Source: DAOTXN01 sp034435435 | GTDB lineage: Bacteria > Chloroflexota > Anaerolineae > S140-20 | Direction: 5' to 3' | Length of the DNA stretch: 64,000 nt | NCBI GenBank assembly: GCA_034435435.1 | Contig: DAOTXN010000084.1 | Location: 1-64,000 of the forward strand | Shown here: positions 6,171 through 14,761 of the stretch, piece after piece | Position numbering within the stretch: position 1 is the stretch's first letter | Layout of the letters: each line of letters starts with the position of its first letter | Notes under the pieces: model-generated | What the model was told of the DNA's origin: nothing | Databases searched by the model: none | What the model saw: only the letters and a program-made list of their open reading frames with translations | Translations under genes and position numbers: made by a program

Positions 6171-7955
6171 ATGGCGCCCCGATCCATTTTCGACGCGAGC
6201 TATGATGAAATCCTGGAAAGACAGTTGGAAAAGCTGTTCTCCGACGCGGATCGCTCCATCGCCTATCGCTTTTTTGGAATTTTCGTTCCATACACCCGTT
6301 TCTTACAACCTGCGCGGCCAATCCTCTCGAAACCAACCCGCTGGTTAAAATGGCCCGCAGTAACTTTCGGCCTGCTAGCGCTTCTGTTGGTCACTACACG
6401 CATCCTTGCAGCCGGAACAAGCGTCGCTCACTCCCGAATAGAGCAAACAGAGAGTGAGACCACTACAGAAAGCAAGCCCGTGGTGCAGAATGTCGTCCTT
6501 TCTACAGCGTCGCCAACACCGCTCGACGCCAGCATCCCGACCTCACCACTGCCTTCTTCGTTCCCCGGCCCTACGCTCTACCCGGCGACACTTGTGACTG
6601 CGCCGGCTCAAACGCGCACACCACCGCTAACCTCAACCCCCTCGGCGCGACCCAATTACGGCCCTACCGCCAGTCTTACTCCCACGATCGTCGCCCCACC
6701 GCGACCAGTCATTTCAGCCACCACGACTCCGGCCCCGGCCTACGCGCTCGGTATGGGACAGATTCCGACTCCCGCGCCGCTCATCCCTATGCCCGACCAT
6801 GCCATCAATATCGTCCTGCTAGGCAGCGACCAGCGCCCGCACGAAACTCAGTGGCGCACCGACGTGATCATCATCGTCAGCGTCAATCCAGAGACGCCCA
6901 GCGTCTCTATGCTCACTATCCCCCGCGACACGTGGCTCTACATTCCCAACTGGGCTTACCAGCGCATCAACCTAGCCGATACGCACGGCGACCAAGTCGG
7001 CTATCCCGGCGGTGGACCGGGATTGGTCAAAGCTGTCATCGAGTACAACTTTGGCATCCACATCGATTACTATGCCCGTGTAAACTTTGAGGGCTTGATG
7101 CACATCGTAGATGCACTGGAGGGCATCGATGTATTGCTGGACTGCCCAGTGGAAGACGGCTTTCCCGACGACCCCATCACTGAAGACCCATCGGTAGTGA
7201 CGCAAATCTCTTATCCTGAACCGGGCCTGTATCATGTGGATGGCAAGCACGCTTTGTGGCTGGCTCGCTCTCGTTACACCACCAGTGAATTCGCCCGCAG
7301 CCGCCGCCAGCACCGGGTTCTGCAAGCCATCTGGGCTAAAGCCAACGAACTGGGTTTCATCACCCGTCTGCCGGAAGTGTGGGAAGAACTTGTCACGGCC
7401 GTCGAGACCGACCTGAGCCTGGACGATGTAGTGTGGCTGGCCTCCATCGGCTTACAGTTGGAGCCATCGCAGATTTACAGCGGTTTTATTGACGGGCGCT
7501 ATTTATCCGCGTGGACCTCGCCGGGCGGCGCCAACGTGCTGTTGCCTCACACAGAGAAAATCCTAAAGGCATTAGGGCCGCTCTTCAACCCCTATCCTTT
7601 GAAAGCGCCGCAGGGTTTCAATCAGGTAGAAGTATGGAACGGCTCTGGACACTCAGGCTGGGGTTTGCTGGCCGCCGACAAGCTGCTGCGTAACGGCTTT
7701 GAGATCACTATCATCGAGTCAATAGACGAGCTGTACGAGCATTCCGTGATCCTCGACTTTACCACCAGCGCCAAAGGCAGCCCTTTGCCCTTGCTGCAAT
7801 ATCTATTCAGCGCCAATGTCGCCCACGTCGCCGCCGAAGAACAGGCCCATGCGCCGTTCCGTCTCATCGTCGGCGCCGATTACCAACCTTGCGAGTGGCC
7901 CGCGCCGGCGCAATGGCAACCCACACCCACACCCGCCACATCCCCAGAAAACTAA
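6171..7955 (+). CDS. LytR-CpsA-Psr (LCP) family protein with LytR_C domain
   Basis: The protein has 594 residues. The N-terminal 55 residues are cytoplasmic, followed by one membrane helix (about 62-83) and a Ser/Thr/Pro-rich linker of about 120 residues. The LCP domain follows (INIVLLGSDQRPHE, SMLTIPRDTWLYIP, and SRYTTSEFARSRRQHRVLQA), with the conserved Asp and Arg residues that bind polyprenyl pyrophosphate. The C-terminal 100 residues begin VEVWNGSGHSGWG, a LytR_C domain. LCP enzymes transfer lipid-linked glycopolymers to peptidoglycan or other cell-wall acceptors outside the membrane. Given the glycan operons downstream, it may attach their product to the cell surface. A TATAAT at 6124-6129 lies 41 bases upstream; no convincing -35 matches it. 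Confidence 0.92.
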   Translation: MAPRSIFDASYDEILERQLEKLFSDADRSIAYRFFGIFVPYTRFLQPARPILSKPTRWLKWPAVTFGLLALLLVTTRILAAGTSVAHSRIEQTESETTTESKPVVQNVVLSTASPTPLDASIPTSPLPSSFPGPTLYPATLVTAPAQTRTPPLTSTPSARPNYGPTASLTPTIVAPPRPVISATTTPAPAYALGMGQIPTPAPLIPMPDHAINIVLLGSDQRPHETQWRTDVIIIVSVNPETPSVSMLTIPRDTWLYIPNWAYQRINLADTHGDQVGYPGGGPGLVKAVIEYNFGIHIDYYARVNFEGLMHIVDALEGIDVLLDCPVEDGFPDDPITEDPSVVTQISYPEPGLYHVDGKHALWLARSRYTTSEFARSRRQHRVLQAIWAKANELGFITRLPEVWEELVTAVETDLSLDDVVWLASIGLQLEPSQIYSGFIDGRYLSAWTSPGGANVLLPHTEKILKALGPLFNPYPLKAPQGFNQVEVWNGSGHSGWGLLAADKLLRNGFEITIIESIDELYEHSVILDFTTSAKGSPLPLLQYLFSANVAHVAAEEQAHAPFRLIVGADYQPCEWPAPAQWQPTPTPATSPEN

Positions 7956-7964
7956 CCGACTCGC

Positions 7965-7995
7965 AAAAAAACGGCCCGGCTTGGCGAGCCGGGCC
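7965..7995 (-). terminator. Intrinsic terminator between the LCP gene and hsp20
   Basis: GGCCCGGCT and AGCCGGGCC form a 9-bp stem (7973-7981 with 7987-7995). On the minus strand it is followed by seven T, giving a strong terminator for hsp20. On the plus strand a weaker T-rich tail (TTGTGTGATTTTT) follows, so it may also stop LCP transcripts. Confidence 0.85.
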
Positions 7996-8018
7996 TTGTG
8001 TGATTTTTGCGTCCTGCG

Positions 8019-8468
8019 CTATTTGGTCTTGATCTTGATAGACTTGGGTTTGACGGCTTCGACCTTGGGCAGCGTGAGGGTCAACACACCGTGCTCAATA
8101 TGAGCCGTCGATTTGTCGGCGTTGACCAGAGTAGGCAGGCTGACGGAACGCTGAAAAGCCCCATAGCGACGCTCGCGCACATGATAATTGCCTTGCTTTT
8201 CCTCTTTTTCCTCGCTCGTCTCACCCTTGATAGTCAACACGTCGCCGGTGATCGAGATGTCAATGTCTTCGGGTTTGACGCCGGGGATCGAGGCTCGCAC
8301 CGTCACATTGTCACTGTCCTCAAAGACATCCAGCGCCAGTGTAGCCGCGCCCTCGGCGGGCGCCAGCCAACTACGCGGCCGCACAAAGCTGTCCTCGAAC
8401 AAGCGGTCCATCGCCTCACGCAGCGTGACCATATCGCGCAAAGGATCCCAACGTACCAGATTTGCCAT
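8019..8468 (-). CDS. Hsp20 / alpha-crystallin small heat-shock protein
   Basis: The protein has 149 residues. The N-terminal arm begins MANLVRWDPLRDMVTLREAM. The alpha-crystallin domain runs from about 45 to 138 (DVFEDSDNVTVRASIPGVKP, then GAFQRSVSLP and the terminal GVLTLTLPK). An I-x-I motif (SIKIK) lies in the C-terminal tail and would dock into neighbouring subunits. It should act in the cytoplasm as an oligomeric, ATP-independent holdase. AGGAGGTGACGAA gives a very strong ribosome site. I looked for a CIRCE operator upstream and did not find one. It is a single-gene unit with its own terminator. Confidence 0.96.
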   Translation of the reverse strand: MANLVRWDPLRDMVTLREAMDRLFEDSFVRPRSWLAPAEGAATLALDVFEDSDNVTVRASIPGVKPEDIDISITGDVLTIKGETSEEKEEKQGNYHVRERRYGAFQRSVSLPTLVNADKSTAHIEHGVLTLTLPKVEAVKPKSIKIKTK

Positions 8469-8593
8469 TTCGTCACCTCCTGAAAGTTGTCATTCGGGAT
8501 TCAGTTCCAAACTGCCTTTATTGTAGTAATCCTGTATTAGAAAAACGCAAGAGAAACGTTAAAAGAATATTAGATTGCCGGCAGTCTCGCATC

Positions 8594-11125
8594 TTATTCG
8601 ATGCTGATCCAATCCACCATCACTCCCAGGTCGCGCGTGTCGGTCCCCAAACCTAAAGCGGCGGGGTTCCAAACCTCTGTCTCGATGACCAAACCATGCG
8701 CCAGCGCCGAAACCGGCGCAACTATCTCATACTCGGCAAAAGCGGTCCCCACTTGCCAGCGGACAACAGTGTCCTTTCCAGACAACAAGCGTACTTCGAC
8801 CGGTGTTCGTCCTGCAGGTGACGGCGCAGCCATCCGCATACGCAACTGCACATCGCCGGTCGTGGTTGCGAGGGCCAGCAGTTGAATACGCGCCGCCCCT
8901 CCGGTCCAGCGCACCGTCGCGCCGTCTGGCAATCGTTCCTTACCGTGCCATCCGTCGCCCAAATAGAGCCAATCCGCCATCCCGACATCTATGCGCAGTG
9001 GGAAAGCGAGCGCGCCAGGGCGAATCTCGTACACTTCAAGCGTCGTTGTGGCGTGCCAAATCTCCTGGGGAAAGTGAAAATATGTGTTTTCCAGGACCTT
9101 GCTGTCCAACCACAGCCCTGTGGACGGGGCCAGCGTCCAGCGCACAAAAGGTTCTCGCACACTGTTCGGCCCCACGGCCAACAAGATCGGGCGGTTTTGG
9201 GCTTGCCAATGGCTTATGAGGCTGCCTAAAACCTCCGGTGTCACATACTCTTCCTGAAGATCGAACACTGTCCGATTGAATAAATAGCGTAACGGTGTGC
9301 CGATGGTTGCGCCGATACTGACGGGCAGGTCGTCGTTGAACAACACGACGGCATCCGAAGGAATTGATTCGACCCAAGGCGTCAATTGGTCCACCAAACC
9401 ATGATAATCGGTCTGGCGCCAAATTACCCGGCCCGCGTACAACAAAAGCCCCACCTGTACCGCCGCCGCCGCCAGCGCCAGTCTACGCCAATGATTTCGC
9501 CGCCGCCACCCGCGCCCGACGGCGTAAGCCGCGGCAATTGTAAAAGCTGGAATGACGGCCGGCACGTAGCGGCGCATCACATAGATGTGGTGCGGGTTGT
9601 TGCGGCTATTTTGGATATAGAGAAACGAAAAAAACAGACCCACGCCCAAAAACAGCGCAGTCTGCCGGGACAACTCGCGGCGCAACATCCACCACACCCC
9701 CAGCACGGCCAGAGCGATACCCAGAGGCGACAAGTACCATCCCAACCGCACCAGATTGTAAGGCTCGACCGTGGGAATCATGCCCCCCGAATACCAATTC
9801 TCCCACCCTGCCGACAAATCGGCCTGTTGCGGGCGGATAAAATAGGCATAGAGAGCTGCTACCACTGTCAAAACGGCCAGAATCGTGACTCCGTGTTGCA
9901 CCCAGCGAGCCAGCCACGCCAGGCGCTCTGTGCATCCGCCCGCCCAGCGGTCCAAGACGAGGAACCCGACCAACACTGCCGCCGCCGCGCCGGCCAGAAA
10001 CGGCAACGGGAGACGGGCGATTTGCCAGTCGTAACTGTTGTGTAAATAAGGCCAGCTCTGGAAAAAGCCGTGGAGCACCGAATGGGCGCTCAAAGCCAGA
10101 AAAGGGAATAAAAAAGTTAGGTACCGTTTCTGCATCTGCCGCGTCAGGCGCAAATAGGCCGCCAACAAGACCGGAATCGCCAGCAAAAAGTAGGTGTCCA
10201 ACCGGACCAACATCACCTGGCCCAGGCACAAGCCGGCCAACGCTCCCATCTCGGGCGACTCGTCAGCCATGTAACGAGAGAATGCATAAATTCCTCCATA
10301 GAGCAAGAGTTGTGTGAGCGCTTCCGAGGTAGGGTAACGCGCAAACCAGATTTGAGTGGCGTTGAGCGCCAGCAGAATCGCCGCCAATAGGCCCACTCGG
10401 CGACCAAACAACGTTTTAGCCGTCAATCCCACGGCTAACACACCCAGCGCACCCCATAACGGCGTGGCGTACAGGCTGGCCCGTAGCCCGCCCAAGCTGT
10501 AGAACACGGCCATCCACAGGGGATGCAATGGGTAGAACTGGGGAATGATGACACCGGCCTGCTGGTCGGAAAGATAAAAACCGGGAAACTGGATGTAGCG
10601 CGTGATAAAGGCTGGCGGCTGCTGGCGGAACAGGGCCGGATAGACCGCCGGGTCCAACGCTGCAATGTCCGGATCACGAAAGACCAATCCGCCGGTGCGG
10701 GTGATGTGCGCTCCCAGGTTCACGTACACACCGGCGTCGGACCCGCCGAGGATGTACTCGTGGGGGCGAAAGTAGAGTACAGACACGATCACTACCAGAA
10801 CCGCCAGCGCCCACGTCGAACGGTCGTGAATGTCCCACAGATCGCGGAGCGCACCCCACCGGCCTCTTAACAGCCAAAGTACACACAGACAATAAGCGCC
10901 GACCAGCGCCAGCAAGCGCAACAAGCTGAACGCGCTAAACTCAACCAGCACCAATCCAACCCAGCCCGTCAGGCACAGGCTGAAGAGCAGGCTCACGAAC
11001 AGGGTTTCTAGCCCATCTCGCCGTGTCGCCAGCGAGCGACGCGAGAGAAAGCACACTTGGGTCAAAAGACCCGGCAGGAACAACAGCCAGAAAAGAACCA
11101 CAAAGAAACAAAGATACACTGCCAC
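8594..11125 (-). CDS. GT39-like polytopic glycosyltransferase, large
   Basis: The protein has 843 residues and at least eleven hydrophobic segments in its first 560. The loop after the early helices contains HEYILGGSDAGVYVNLGAHI, the acidic motif expected in GT-C/GT39-type enzymes that use polyprenyl-phosphate sugars. The last 280 residues form a soluble, beta-rich domain that should face outside and could bind polymer. It is the last gene of the minus-strand glycan operon, starting three bases after the preceding GT4 gene ends. Substrate unknown. It is much longer than typical PMTs because of the C-terminal domain. Confidence 0.75.
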   Translation of the reverse strand: MAVYLCFFVVLFWLLFLPGLLTQVCFLSRRSLATRRDGLETLFVSLLFSLCLTGWVGLVLVEFSAFSLLRLLALVGAYCLCVLWLLRGRWGALRDLWDIHDRSTWALAVLVVIVSVLYFRPHEYILGGSDAGVYVNLGAHITRTGGLVFRDPDIAALDPAVYPALFRQQPPAFITRYIQFPGFYLSDQQAGVIIPQFYPLHPLWMAVFYSLGGLRASLYATPLWGALGVLAVGLTAKTLFGRRVGLLAAILLALNATQIWFARYPTSEALTQLLLYGGIYAFSRYMADESPEMGALAGLCLGQVMLVRLDTYFLLAIPVLLAAYLRLTRQMQKRYLTFLFPFLALSAHSVLHGFFQSWPYLHNSYDWQIARLPLPFLAGAAAAVLVGFLVLDRWAGGCTERLAWLARWVQHGVTILAVLTVVAALYAYFIRPQQADLSAGWENWYSGGMIPTVEPYNLVRLGWYLSPLGIALAVLGVWWMLRRELSRQTALFLGVGLFFSFLYIQNSRNNPHHIYVMRRYVPAVIPAFTIAAAYAVGRGWRRRNHWRRLALAAAAVQVGLLLYAGRVIWRQTDYHGLVDQLTPWVESIPSDAVVLFNDDLPVSIGATIGTPLRYLFNRTVFDLQEEYVTPEVLGSLISHWQAQNRPILLAVGPNSVREPFVRWTLAPSTGLWLDSKVLENTYFHFPQEIWHATTTLEVYEIRPGALAFPLRIDVGMADWLYLGDGWHGKERLPDGATVRWTGGAARIQLLALATTTGDVQLRMRMAAPSPAGRTPVEVRLLSGKDTVVRWQVGTAFAEYEIVAPVSALAHGLVIETEVWNPAALGLGTDTRDLGVMVDWISIE

Positions 11126-11128
11126 AGG

Positions 11129-12229
11129 CTATCTTTCGCAACTGGCTACAGCAAATCTCTGGAGCGTCAGATCCAACAGACGACGAAAATCAGCTATGAT
11201 CGCTTCCCGTTCAAAAGATCGCGCACGCCGATGCTGGCGTGCGACGATACGTGAGCGAAACGCCACATCGGTATGCAGCAAATGCACCGTCTCGGCAATA
11301 ACAGAATAGTCCTTGCGCGTGGTCAAGATGCCGGCGTCTCCCAGGGTCTCAGGAACGGCCGTACTGGCATAGGCGACGATGGGCACGCCAAAACGCATCG
11401 CCTCCACCAGCGGGATGCCAAATCCCTCGTGTTCGCTCATGCTCACAAACACATGCGCCAGACGATAATACGCAGCCAGCTCACTGATGGAGACATGACC
11501 GCAAAAATGAACTGCATCAGCCAAGCCCAATCGTTGGGCCAGGCGACGCAGCCAGTCGGCATAACGCCGGGCGCTGCTCCACGAACCAACCAACAACAGT
11601 CGCGCGTGGGGGTTGATTTGCCGATAAAAGTAGAGCAGTTTGATCAGATCTTCTTGGCGTTTATTGGGAACGATGCGCCCAACGAACAGCAAATTAGTCG
11701 CCTCGTCGTCGCCTAGACGAGCCAAAACACCTGTGTCCGGCGACGTGAGAAAGAGTTCATCGGACACGATGACAGGCAAGACCTGTGGATCTTGAAAGCC
11801 CAACTCGGCCAGCTCGGCCCGACTGTATGCTGAACGGCCAATCGCCAACACGGTTTGCTCTCGGAAGCCTTCCAATGCCTCGCGTCCACGCCGCGCCCGT
11901 TCCTTTTCTCCGCTGCCAATGCCGGTCAAAAAAGCCGGCGGTGTGACATTGTGATAAAGCAGAACCAGCGGAATTTGGAGATTGTAGAGATAGTCGGTAA
12001 GCGTCGATCCGGTGGAATAATGCAAGATGATCAAATCTTGAGACGATGGGCGGTAGCGGCCAAAGTGTCGAGCGCGACCACGCATACTCGGCGCGATCTG
12101 TTCGGCATAGATTTCCGAGCGGTATCCCCATCGGCGCAGCGCAGCCTGGAGTTCGATCACTTCGTTGCCGATAGAATTTTCGGTGGCCGCCGCCACCTGC
12201 ATCTGGTGAATGTTGCGAATCTCAGCCAC
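11129..12229 (-). CDS. GT4 family glycosyltransferase
   Basis: The protein has 366 residues with a GT-B fold. The C-terminal half has LLFVGRIVPNKRQEDLIKLL and the nucleotide-sugar motif SEHEGFGIPLVEAM (E-x7-E). The N-terminal acceptor domain includes LIILHYSTGSTLTDYLYN. It should be a cytoplasmic or membrane-associated retaining transferase that adds one sugar to a lipid-linked glycan. The start overlaps the stop of the upstream GT4 by 8 bases. The donor sugar cannot be told from sequence. Confidence 0.88.
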   Translation of the reverse strand: MAEIRNIHQMQVAAATENSIGNEVIELQAALRRWGYRSEIYAEQIAPSMRGRARHFGRYRPSSQDLIILHYSTGSTLTDYLYNLQIPLVLLYHNVTPPAFLTGIGSGEKERARRGREALEGFREQTVLAIGRSAYSRAELAELGFQDPQVLPVIVSDELFLTSPDTGVLARLGDDEATNLLFVGRIVPNKRQEDLIKLLYFYRQINPHARLLLVGSWSSARRYADWLRRLAQRLGLADAVHFCGHVSISELAAYYRLAHVFVSMSEHEGFGIPLVEAMRFGVPIVAYASTAVPETLGDAGILTTRKDYSVIAETVHLLHTDVAFRSRIVARQHRRARSFEREAIIADFRRLLDLTLQRFAVASCER

Positions 12230-13403
12230 CGACGGCCTCTAATACGCGGCGCATCACTTGTTCCCAGGTAAAATTTCGCTCCACGTAGCGTCGCCCGAGT
12301 TGCCCAAGCCGCTGGCGCAAAACCGCGTCATTTAACAACAGGTCCAGAGTCGCTTCGAATTCCTGATAATTTCCGAAATAAAGCCCCCCTTGCCCTTGCT
12401 CGCAGTGCTCGCGGGTGACGTCGCAGTGGGCGTTAACCAGCGCCGGTGTGCTCTGCACCCACGCCTCCATCAGTACGATAGAAAAGCTTTCTTGCACCGA
12501 AGGCTGGCAAAAGACGGCCGCCGCGGCGTAGGCATTCCGTTTGTCTTGCTCGGACACAAAACCCAGATCGTGTACAAAAGGCCGGCAGTCGGGTGGAATC
12601 GCTAGCTGGCCCCCACCTATCAATACTAGCTCAAGATCGGTATGGCGTCGCTGGCGATAGCGGCGGAAATAGGTGAGCAACAATGAGACATTTTTTCCGC
12701 GTGACTTGCGCCCGGCGTACAGGAGAAAAGGGGCAAAAATACCAAAACGCGCTCGAAACGCTTGCGCATTACCCGGCGCGCCCAACGTAATACCGTCGCC
12801 GACAATGGACAGTCGCTCCTGGGGCACTCCATGCAGGCGTTGAACCAGCCGCGCCTCGGCAGATGAATTGCACAACATGCCTCGCACCCGGCGGAACAGA
12901 TGCCCCAGCGCCGCCATGCGGGCAAAGCCCTCGTCGTGCAGGCACGGCAGCAAAAAAGAACGCTCCGGCGCAACGTATGCCCCCCAATAGGTCGTGCCGT
13001 AGAGATAAGGGGTAAAAACGCAGCGGTATTCCGGGCGGGCGCGAATATGCGCTTCCAGCGCCCGGCTGCGAATAGATTGGGCGAAAAACAACGCCTCTTG
13101 GCGAGGCGTCACCCGCCGGCCCCGGGCGAGTTGGCGGTGAATGGTAGCATAATCATCACGTCGAACCGGCGTCACCGGAAAGCGGGTCACGGCCACATCA
13201 TTGATCAGACGAGTCCCCGGCTGGCAGTGATCCAAGTTCCAATCGGATCCCGGCCCATGCGCGCAGGTGGTCCACACCTCGACCGGCACACCCGCTGCCC
13301 GCAGGTGTTCGGCGGTGTGGCGGGCGTCAGTCTCGGCGCCGCCGGAAATGTCAGAGCCGTACCAGGGCAACACAAAGGCAATGGGAAAATTGGGCGAGTT
13401 CAG
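12222..13403 (-). CDS. GT4 family glycosyltransferase with a likely CTG start
   Basis: The protein is GT-B, with FLLYAGRKSRGKNVSLLLTY and the E-x7-E motif VQESFSIVLMEAW. The family start motif (IAFVLPWYGSDISGGAE) begins upstream of the first GTG at 13373. The in-frame CTG at 13403 gives NSPNFPIAFVLPWYGSD, overlaps the upstream stop as CTGA, and has GGAGGGGGA just before it. I therefore place the start at CTG 13403, giving 393 residues; GTG 13373 is the fallback at 383 residues. It resembles its operon neighbour ending at 11129 and the GT4 at 22211-23404, which share the CxQGQGGLYFGNYQEF-like region. Confidence 0.85.
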   Translation of the reverse strand: MNSPNFPIAFVLPWYGSDISGGAETDARHTAEHLRAAGVPVEVWTTCAHGPGSDWNLDHCQPGTRLINDVAVTRFPVTPVRRDDYATIHRQLARGRRVTPRQEALFFAQSIRSRALEAHIRARPEYRCVFTPYLYGTTYWGAYVAPERSFLLPCLHDEGFARMAALGHLFRRVRGMLCNSSAEARLVQRLHGVPQERLSIVGDGITLGAPGNAQAFRARFGIFAPFLLYAGRKSRGKNVSLLLTYFRRYRQRRHTDLELVLIGGGQLAIPPDCRPFVHDLGFVSEQDKRNAYAAAAVFCQPSVQESFSIVLMEAWVQSTPALVNAHCDVTREHCEQGQGGLYFGNYQEFEATLDLLLNDAVLRQRLGQLGRRYVERNFTWEQVMRRVLEAVGG

Positions 13404-13897
13404 TCCCCCTCCCTCCCCTGAGCCTCCAGACGCTCGAGCCGCGCCTCCAACTCGGCCACCCGGCGCTCCAACGCTTTGACCTGCGGATCCGGCGTTTCCA
13501 GGCTCTCTACCAGTTGGTTCAACACGCGCACCAGCGCGTCGTTCATCGTCACCTGGCGCTCGCCTAGCATATTGACGTAATAGACCACCACGCGATGCAA
13601 CTCGCGCTTGAAACGGTTGACGAACGGCCCTATTAGGGGCATTTGTCTCTCGATGAGCGATAACTCAACCCAGATCTGATCGTAATTTAGATTGGCTTGC
13701 TCTAACTGATCGTACAGGTCTTGAGAGAAGCGAGTAACCTCACCACGTTGGGCGCGGGCCACGGCAAAGGTGGGAAATTCGATCTCTGACTCCAGGGCGT
13801 GCTCGATCAACCCTGCGCGGATGCGGGTCATAATGGTCTGCACGTCAATTTCCGGGTCGCCGATCTGGATGATCGACGCGATCTCTTCAAGTTCCAT
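13400..13897 (-). CDS. Coiled-coil protein of glycan clusters, unknown function
   Basis: The protein has 165 residues. The central part reads MPLIGPFVNRFKRELHRVVV, followed by long charged helices and a leucine heptad tail (RRVAELEARLERLEAQGREGD). The ATG at 13897 has GGAG upstream and overlaps the stop of the methyltransferase gene. A second protein with the same plan (FxPVVGxFIxxFRxxW block followed by a coiled coil) is encoded at 32299-32733, also inside a glycosyltransferase run. No membrane span is present. A scaffold that organises glycosyltransferases is a reasonable guess, not a finding. Confidence 0.75.
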   Translation of the reverse strand: MELEEIASIIQIGDPEIDVQTIMTRIRAGLIEHALESEIEFPTFAVARAQRGEVTRFSQDLYDQLEQANLNYDQIWVELSLIERQMPLIGPFVNRFKRELHRVVVYYVNMLGERQVTMNDALVRVLNQLVESLETPDPQVKALERRVAELEARLERLEAQGREGD

Positions 13898-14690
13898 TTT
13901 CGACTCCACAGGATCGGATCAGGAGCAAAATGTCCTGAAACGAGAGGCCGCCGCGCCGGCCGGACCACGCGCCGTAATACGGCGGTGTGGCTAATTTCAG
14001 ACCGCTACCCACCGCCATTTCGAGCACCCAGCTCTCCCGATAAGCGACAGCTTTTTCGGGCAGCATGGGGTCGGCATAGCGACAGTCCTCATCACCGTGA
14101 TTAAAGATCAAATCGGCATGCCCGTGTCCACTTTCAGCGTTCAACAAGAAAAAGGTCGCCAGGCAACACCCGTCAGGTTTGAGCAAACGGGCGATCTCGT
14201 GCAAATAGTTTTCGACGCCGCCCGGCCGCATGTGGGTAAAGACCGACTTGACCAGGATCACATCGAAATCGGCGTCGGGATGGGGAAAACGATAACTGGC
14301 CGCCGACTGTCCACCCCGCGCCGCATAACGCGGATTTTCCAGATCAGCCTGGTAAAAAGCGAAATTGGGATACCGGGGCGTGATGTGGGCCTGACACCAA
14401 TTGATGGCCCTTGGATCAATATCCATTCCCACAAAAGAGCCTCCGCCGCCGATATAGTCGCGCAATTGGAGAGCCATCATGCCGCAGCCACATCCGATGT
14501 CTAGAATCTTGTGCTGCGGCCTGAGCCTGACCAACAGTTTCAGATAAGCCAAAAACTCTGCGCCCGTGACTTCAAAATCCGCTGGTGAACCAACCGTGAA
14601 ACGTAGCATCCAGGGCGGCAAATATCGCTTACCATGAAGGCGTTGGTACGCAGCATCGACCCAACCAGCGACAAAGTGTCTCAACGACAT
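13887..14690 (-). CDS. Class I SAM-dependent methyltransferase
   Basis: The protein has 267 residues if started at ATG 14690 (MSLRHFVAGWVDAAYQRLHG). An upstream in-frame start at 14753 would add a basic, unlikely leader. Motif I is KILDIGCGCGMM (about 61-72) and the acidic loop is SFVGMDIDPRAINW. ILVKSVFTHMRP and LLKPDGCCLATFF complete a Rossmann methyltransferase. The plan fits the family found in O-antigen and exopolysaccharide clusters that methylates sugar hydroxyls or a chain end. It sits between two GT4 genes and the coiled-coil gene of the same operon. Confidence 0.87.
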   Translation of the reverse strand: MSLRHFVAGWVDAAYQRLHGKRYLPPWMLRFTVGSPADFEVTGAEFLAYLKLLVRLRPQHKILDIGCGCGMMALQLRDYIGGGGSFVGMDIDPRAINWCQAHITPRYPNFAFYQADLENPRYAARGGQSAASYRFPHPDADFDVILVKSVFTHMRPGGVENYLHEIARLLKPDGCCLATFFLLNAESGHGHADLIFNHGDEDCRYADPMLPEKAVAYRESWVLEMAVGSGLKLATPPYYGAWSGRRGGLSFQDILLLIRSCGVENGT

Positions 14691-14761
14691 TCGAGTGACT
14701 CGTCCATTTGAGGTTCTGGCTCTCATTCTAGCATGGCGCGGGACTCTGAGCAAGATACGAC

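Noticed and set aside
8469..8593. CIRCE or other heat-shock operator before hsp20
   Set aside because: No TTAGCACTC-N9-GAGTGCTAA or similar dyad is present. A TACAAT lies upstream without a convincing -35, so no promoter was annotated.
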